Of a DNA stretch of 64,000 nucleotides, positions 61,014 through 64,000 are shown in pieces. The stretch lies in the NCBI GenBank assembly GCA_963829835.1, contig CAWHKC010000004.1, positions 1,798,001 to 1,862,000 of the forward strand, read 5' to 3'. The stretch's first letter is position 1, and the number at the start of each line of letters is the position of its first letter. A model generated the notes under the pieces. It was not told the origin of the DNA. It was given only the letters and a program-made list of their open reading frames with translations, and did not search any database. Position numbers and translations under genes: made by a program. The DNA comes from Berkiella sp963829835 (GTDB lineage Bacteria; Pseudomonadota; Gammaproteobacteria; Berkiellales; Berkiellaceae).

Positions 61014-62222
61014 CCCAGGAGGCTTTGGAAGTGGTCTTTGCTTGGCCTCTTCGATTGTGGTTGGACCAGAGGTAGAAGCAGGACTTGTTGTAGTAACTGT
61101 TGCGGCAGCAGTGCGCGCAGCGTGTTGTTTACGCCCTTCATGGGTAGCATCTTTATGAAAATGAAGATCTTTTCGAGTTTCTGAAGTACCTTGGAATTTC
61201 TTAAATCTATCAGGATCTAATTTGTTATATTGAGTTTTTGGGGTATCACTAGGTTCAATATCCATTGGTACAGATGGTAAATCATTCGCATCCACCTCTC
61301 CAGCAACTGGAATATCATATTCCGGTGTGACATCGATTTCCATTTCTTGCGAACTTAATTTTAATTCACTATAAGTATTTTCCTTTAATTGTAATTGACT
61401 ATAGTTCTGGGCATAAGTGGCAGAATAATTTTGCTCAGGATTTTGGGCTTTACTTGAATAACCCTGTGCAATACCTGCAGTACTTGAATATCCTTGTGCA
61501 ATACCTGCGGGGGCGGGAGGATCAGGAAGATCATGTGCTGTAACATCAGGTCTTGACGGAGGCGAGGGGAGATCATCTGCTAGAGTGCGAGGTCTTGCAT
61601 CTGTTCCCATAACACTAGGATAGGCTGCAGAAGGATATCCAGCTTGGGCTTTATCCAATAATGCACCTATGTCTGTATAATTCCCAGCGATAGGTGGTTG
61701 CTTTGGAACTTGTGGAGAAGAAGATAATGCGCTAGGAGAAGAAGGTAAAAAACTGTAACCAGCGGTTTCCAGTTTACGGCTTAGCCTATCTTTTCTTTTC
61801 TCAGATGATTGAGTAGAAGTTCTTGGTACATCGCCATATATCGGTGAAGGTCCGCTAGCGGCAGGTTGCGGCACAAAAGGTGGTGGCACAGGTGCAACGG
61901 GTTGCACTTGAAGTTGAGAAGGTTGTTTGGATTTTGGATTATAGGGTTTGTCTATTGCATGTTGCGCTATACGCATTGCTATATTCATATTCGTTATGCT
62001 AACGCTAGCATGAATTAATCCACTGTTTTTGTCTTTGACAATATATTTACCTTTGCTATAAATAACTTCCACATTTTCTGGTTTTAATCGAGAGATTTTA
62101 TTCTGAGGATTTTGATTTTGAGGGATAATTTCATTTAAAACTTCGATAGGAAGTTTACGAAGTCTATTTGTAATAGCAATAGCATTTTGTTCTCTTTGTT
62201 TAGCATTCAGTTTTTTTGGCAT
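61005..62222 (-). CDS. Pro/Tyr-rich protein with ITAM-like and SH3-ligand-like motifs (paralogue A)
   Basis: This 405-residue protein has a folded N-terminal domain (about 1-95) shared with the next gene upstream, ending KYIVKDKNSGLIHASVSITN and MNIAMRIAQHA. The rest is low-complexity, rich in Pro, Ser, Ala and Tyr. In it lie PIYGDV (127-132), YTDI (182-185), a duplicated GIAQGYSS unit (240-256), YSQL (274-277) with YSEL (284-287) spaced by six residues as in an ITAM, PEYDIP (300-305) and a C-terminal RPLPKPP (396-402) that fits the class I SH3 ligand RxLPxxP. These suggest a tyrosine-phosphorylated host-signalling mimic, which is inference. It starts at ATG 62222 and has no signal peptide. 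Confidence 0.75.
   Translation of the reverse strand: MPKKLNAKQREQNAIAITNRLRKLPIEVLNEIIPQNQNPQNKISRLKPENVEVIYSKGKYIVKDKNSGLIHASVSITNMNIAMRIAQHAIDKPYNPKSKQPSQLQVQPVAPVPPPFVPQPAASGPSPIYGDVPRTSTQSSEKRKDRLSRKLETAGYSFLPSSPSALSSSPQVPKQPPIAGNYTDIGALLDKAQAGYPSAAYPSVMGTDARPRTLADDLPSPPSRPDVTAHDLPDPPAPAGIAQGYSSTAGIAQGYSSKAQNPEQNYSATYAQNYSQLQLKENTYSELKLSSQEMEIDVTPEYDIPVAGEVDANDLPSVPMDIEPSDTPKTQYNKLDPDRFKKFQGTSETRKDLHFHKDATHEGRKQHAARTAAATVTTTSPASTSGPTTIEEAKQRPLPKPPGLK
61451..61510 (-). repeat. Two tandem 30-bp units coding the GIAQGYSS duplication
   Basis: 61451-61480 and 61481-61510 differ at only a few positions. They encode the consecutive ten-residue units around GIAQGYSSTA and GIAQGYSSKA in the Pro/Tyr-rich protein. 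Confidence 0.85.
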
Positions 62223-62365
62223 AACTACAACCTTTTACTACAAGGCTAATTCCAATATTTTATTATACGTATTGGTGATAGATAATAGTAAGAATGGTTG
62301 GTGTTAGGTCGAGGATAGAAATAAAATTAAGGGGATATACAATTAATGTAATTAGAAAATTGCAG

Positions 62366-62734
62366 TTAGTATTTAGGTTGATGGGGATTTTTATCGTCGT
62401 ACTTTATTGTAAAGATAATGGGTCCATAGCTAGGCACTGATGATTGGACTTTGCTCAGAGATGGTTTTGAGGGTGATGAATGTTGTACATAACGCATTAT
62501 CATATTCATATTCGTAATACTAAGGACAGCGTGAATTAAAGCACTATCTTTGTTTTTGACGATATATTTTTTCAAACTACTATCGTAGTTAACAGCTACT
62601 TTCATAGGATCGACCTTGTCTTGAGCGCTGATGAGTCGATTTAAATCCTCATATGATAACTGACGAAATCTTCGTTCAGCCGCGATTGCATTCTTGCGGC
62701 GCTTTTCATCTGAAAATTTTTCAGGTTCTACCAT
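62366..62734 (-). CDS. Short paralogue B of the Pro/Tyr-rich protein
   Basis: The 122-residue protein shares its N-terminal domain with the 405-residue neighbour: RRKNAIAAERRFRQLSYEDLN, then KKYIVKNKDSALIHAVLSITN and MNMIMRYVQH align with the equivalents there. It lacks the long Pro/Tyr tail and ends with a short Ser/Pro and Lys/Asn-rich segment (SKPSLSKVQ... HQPKY). It starts at ATG 62734. The two genes are in tandem on the same strand, 143 bases apart, with no recognisable feature between them, and look like a duplication followed by tail gain or loss. Family and function unknown. Confidence 0.75.
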   Translation of the reverse strand: MVEPEKFSDEKRRKNAIAAERRFRQLSYEDLNRLISAQDKVDPMKVAVNYDSSLKKYIVKNKDSALIHAVLSITNMNMIMRYVQHSSPSKPSLSKVQSSVPSYGPIIFTIKYDDKNPHQPKY

Positions 62735-62828
62735 ACCATCTCACTTTAAGATCATCAGTCTGTTATACATGTGACAATGAGGTAGTTAAAAAAGTTCTTG
62801 TGGGATGATTGGAGCTAGGTCGAAACGA

Positions 62829-62852
62829 GGGTGGCGCTTAGTCCACCCTACG
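62829..62852. repeat. Remnant of the GTAGGGTGGGC-family palindrome
   Basis: gggtgg and ccaccc (62829-62834 and 62843-62848) flank cgcttagt, followed by ctacg. It is an internally deleted relative of the elements at 6015 and 25474, 16 bases beyond the end of the phosphofructokinase gene. Confidence 0.6.
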
Positions 62853-62867
62853 TCAGATTAAGATATT

Positions 62868-64000
62868 TCAGGCCACCGCAAACTCTTCCTTCAATTTCTT
62901 TGCCACCGTATCCAATGGCAATTGCACATATTGTGGCATACCGTTTTCATACGGTGGATAAGCTTCACCAGCAATTAATGGCAGCAAATATTGTCGGCAA
63001 GCATCAGTAATGCCATAACCATCTTCGGTAATAAAATCACGTGGTACGGTTTTTTCGACATTCGCCACTTTAGAAAGCGGAACTTCTTCGATGTGCCAAC
63101 GATAAGGACTATCAGAATCACGTACCACAACTGGCATCACTGCATTTTTACCCGCAATAGCAAATTCAACGGCGCTTTTACCTAAAGCATACGCTTGCTC
63201 AACATCGGTTGTTGAGGAAATATGACGTGCTGCGCGTTGGAGATAATCCGCCACTGCCCAGTGATTTTTGAAACCGAGTTCTGATTTAACCATTTGCGCC
63301 AAGTAAGGCGCAACGCCACCTAATTGCGCATGACCAAAGGCATCTTTTAGGCCAGATTCAGCTAAGAATTTTCCATCGGGATGTTGCGTGCCTTCTGAAA
63401 CCACAATCACACAATAGCCTTTATTTTTGACGGTGGATTGCACTTTTTGCAAGAAATCGGCTTTCTGGAACGGAATTTCAGGAAATAAAATAATATGAGG
63501 TGCGCCGTTAGCATGCGGTTGGGCTAAAGCACCTGCCGCAGCAATCCAGCCTGCATGACGGCCCATCACTTCAAGAATAAAGACTTTAGTGGAGCTGGCT
63601 GCCATAGAGGCAACATCAAGGCTGGCTTCTAAAGTGGATACCGCGACATATTTAGCTACAGAACCAAATCCAGGGCAATTGTCAGTAAAGGGAAGATCAT
63701 TATCTACCGTTTTGGGGATCCCTATGCACGTGATAGGATACCCCATTTCCTGGCTTATCTGGGACACTTTATTGGCCGTATCTTGTGAATCACCGCCGCC
63801 ATTGTAGAAGAAGTATCCAATATTGTGTGCTTCAAAGACAGCAATTAAACGTTCATATTCTTCGCGGTTTTCCTTGAGGCCTTTTAGTTTATAACGACAG
63901 GAACCAAAAGCACCGGCAGGCGTATGACGTAGCTGTGCAATTAATGAAGAAGGCAGGGTAGAGGTATCAATAAGTTCTTCTTTTAATGCCCCTATAATGC
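62868..64000 (-). CDS. Pyrophosphate-dependent phosphofructokinase (5' end beyond window)
   Basis: The frame runs to the right edge, so the N terminus lies outside; 377 codons are visible. The enzyme interconverts fructose-6-phosphate and fructose-1,6-bisphosphate. NGGGDSQDTA (near 63780-63805) has Asp where ATP-dependent enzymes have the Gly of GGDGS, and GIPKTVDNDL (near 63700-63725) has Lys where they have Gly. Both substitutions mark the PPi-dependent type. FILEVMGRHAGWIAAA is the substrate-binding MGRxxG motif. An internal ATG at 63767 is not the start because conserved sequence continues upstream of it. A remnant repeat follows the stop. Confidence 0.93.
   Translation of the reverse strand, partial: IIGALKEELIDTSTLPSSLIAQLRHTPAGAFGSCRYKLKGLKENREEYERLIAVFEAHNIGYFFYNGGGDSQDTANKVSQISQEMGYPITCIGIPKTVDNDLPFTDNCPGFGSVAKYVAVSTLEASLDVASMAASSTKVFILEVMGRHAGWIAAAGALAQPHANGAPHIILFPEIPFQKADFLQKVQSTVKNKGYCVIVVSEGTQHPDGKFLAESGLKDAFGHAQLGGVAPYLAQMVKSELGFKNHWAVADYLQRAARHISSTTDVEQAYALGKSAVEFAIAGKNAVMPVVVRDSDSPYRWHIEEVPLSKVANVEKTVPRDFITEDGYGITDACRQYLLPLIAGEAYPPYENGMPQYVQLPLDTVAKKLKEEFAVA

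Overview
The window reads as a stretch of chromosome from an AT-leaning, host-associated gammaproteobacterium, most likely in or near the Legionellales/Coxiellales. That placement is an inference. It rests on the order of core genes (hrcA-grpE-dnaK-dnaJ-dapB-carAB-greA, yhbY/rlmE-ftsH-glmM-tpiA-secG-tRNA-Leu-nuoA..N-tRNA-fMet-rimP-nusA-infB-rbfA-truB-rpsO-pnp), on a PPi-type phosphofructokinase, and on large eukaryote-like or effector-like proteins between the housekeeping blocks (ankyrin repeats, a RAP-like domain, a kinase-like motif, tyrosine/proline-rich tails). No transposase, integrase, phage gene, CRISPR array or rRNA was seen.

Layout. 1-6003: three tandem paralogous large proteins of unknown function that share a C-terminal module (hydrophobic hairpin followed by a W/Y/NW/FG/EEKKA tail); the first is cut by the window edge. 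6086-8646 (minus): nadK-recN. 8939-14811: hrcA-grpE-dnaK-dnaJ-dapB, with sigma-32-type promoters before grpE and dnaK. 14837-20462: accessory island with a RAP-like coiled-coil protein (minus), a divergent ankyrin protein and a glycine-zipper membrane protein. 20574-25467: carA-carB-greA. 25542-25814 (minus): yhbY. 25891-30952: rlmE, ftsH, glmM and tpiA; folP is absent from its common place between ftsH and glmM. 30963-46111: secG, tRNA-Leu(GAG) and a complete 14-gene nuo operon. 46240-54911: tRNA-fMet followed by the transcription/translation operon rimP to pnp. 55071-62734: second accessory region with an EamA transporter, a small exported Cys-rich protein, a 1009-residue kinase-like protein, an exported hydratase-like protein with a MAPEG protein, and two adjacent paralogues, one of which carries ITAM-like, PIY and SH3-ligand-like motifs. 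62868-64000 (minus): PPi-dependent phosphofructokinase, cut by the right edge.

Several families of palindromic intergenic repeats are scattered between operons, mostly at gene 3' ends. In two convergent gene pairs the stop codon of the minus-strand gene lies inside the end of a GTAGGGTGGGC-type palindrome.

The core blocks cover protein folding, carbamoyl phosphate supply, respiration, and transcript/translation maturation. The accessory proteins look like candidates for translocated effectors, but no secretion apparatus is encoded here, so secretion is only a hypothesis. No stretch longer than about 300 bases lacks a gene; the largest gaps (8647-8938, 17531-17825, 29956-30190, 59583-59784) hold repeats, promoters or nothing recognisable.
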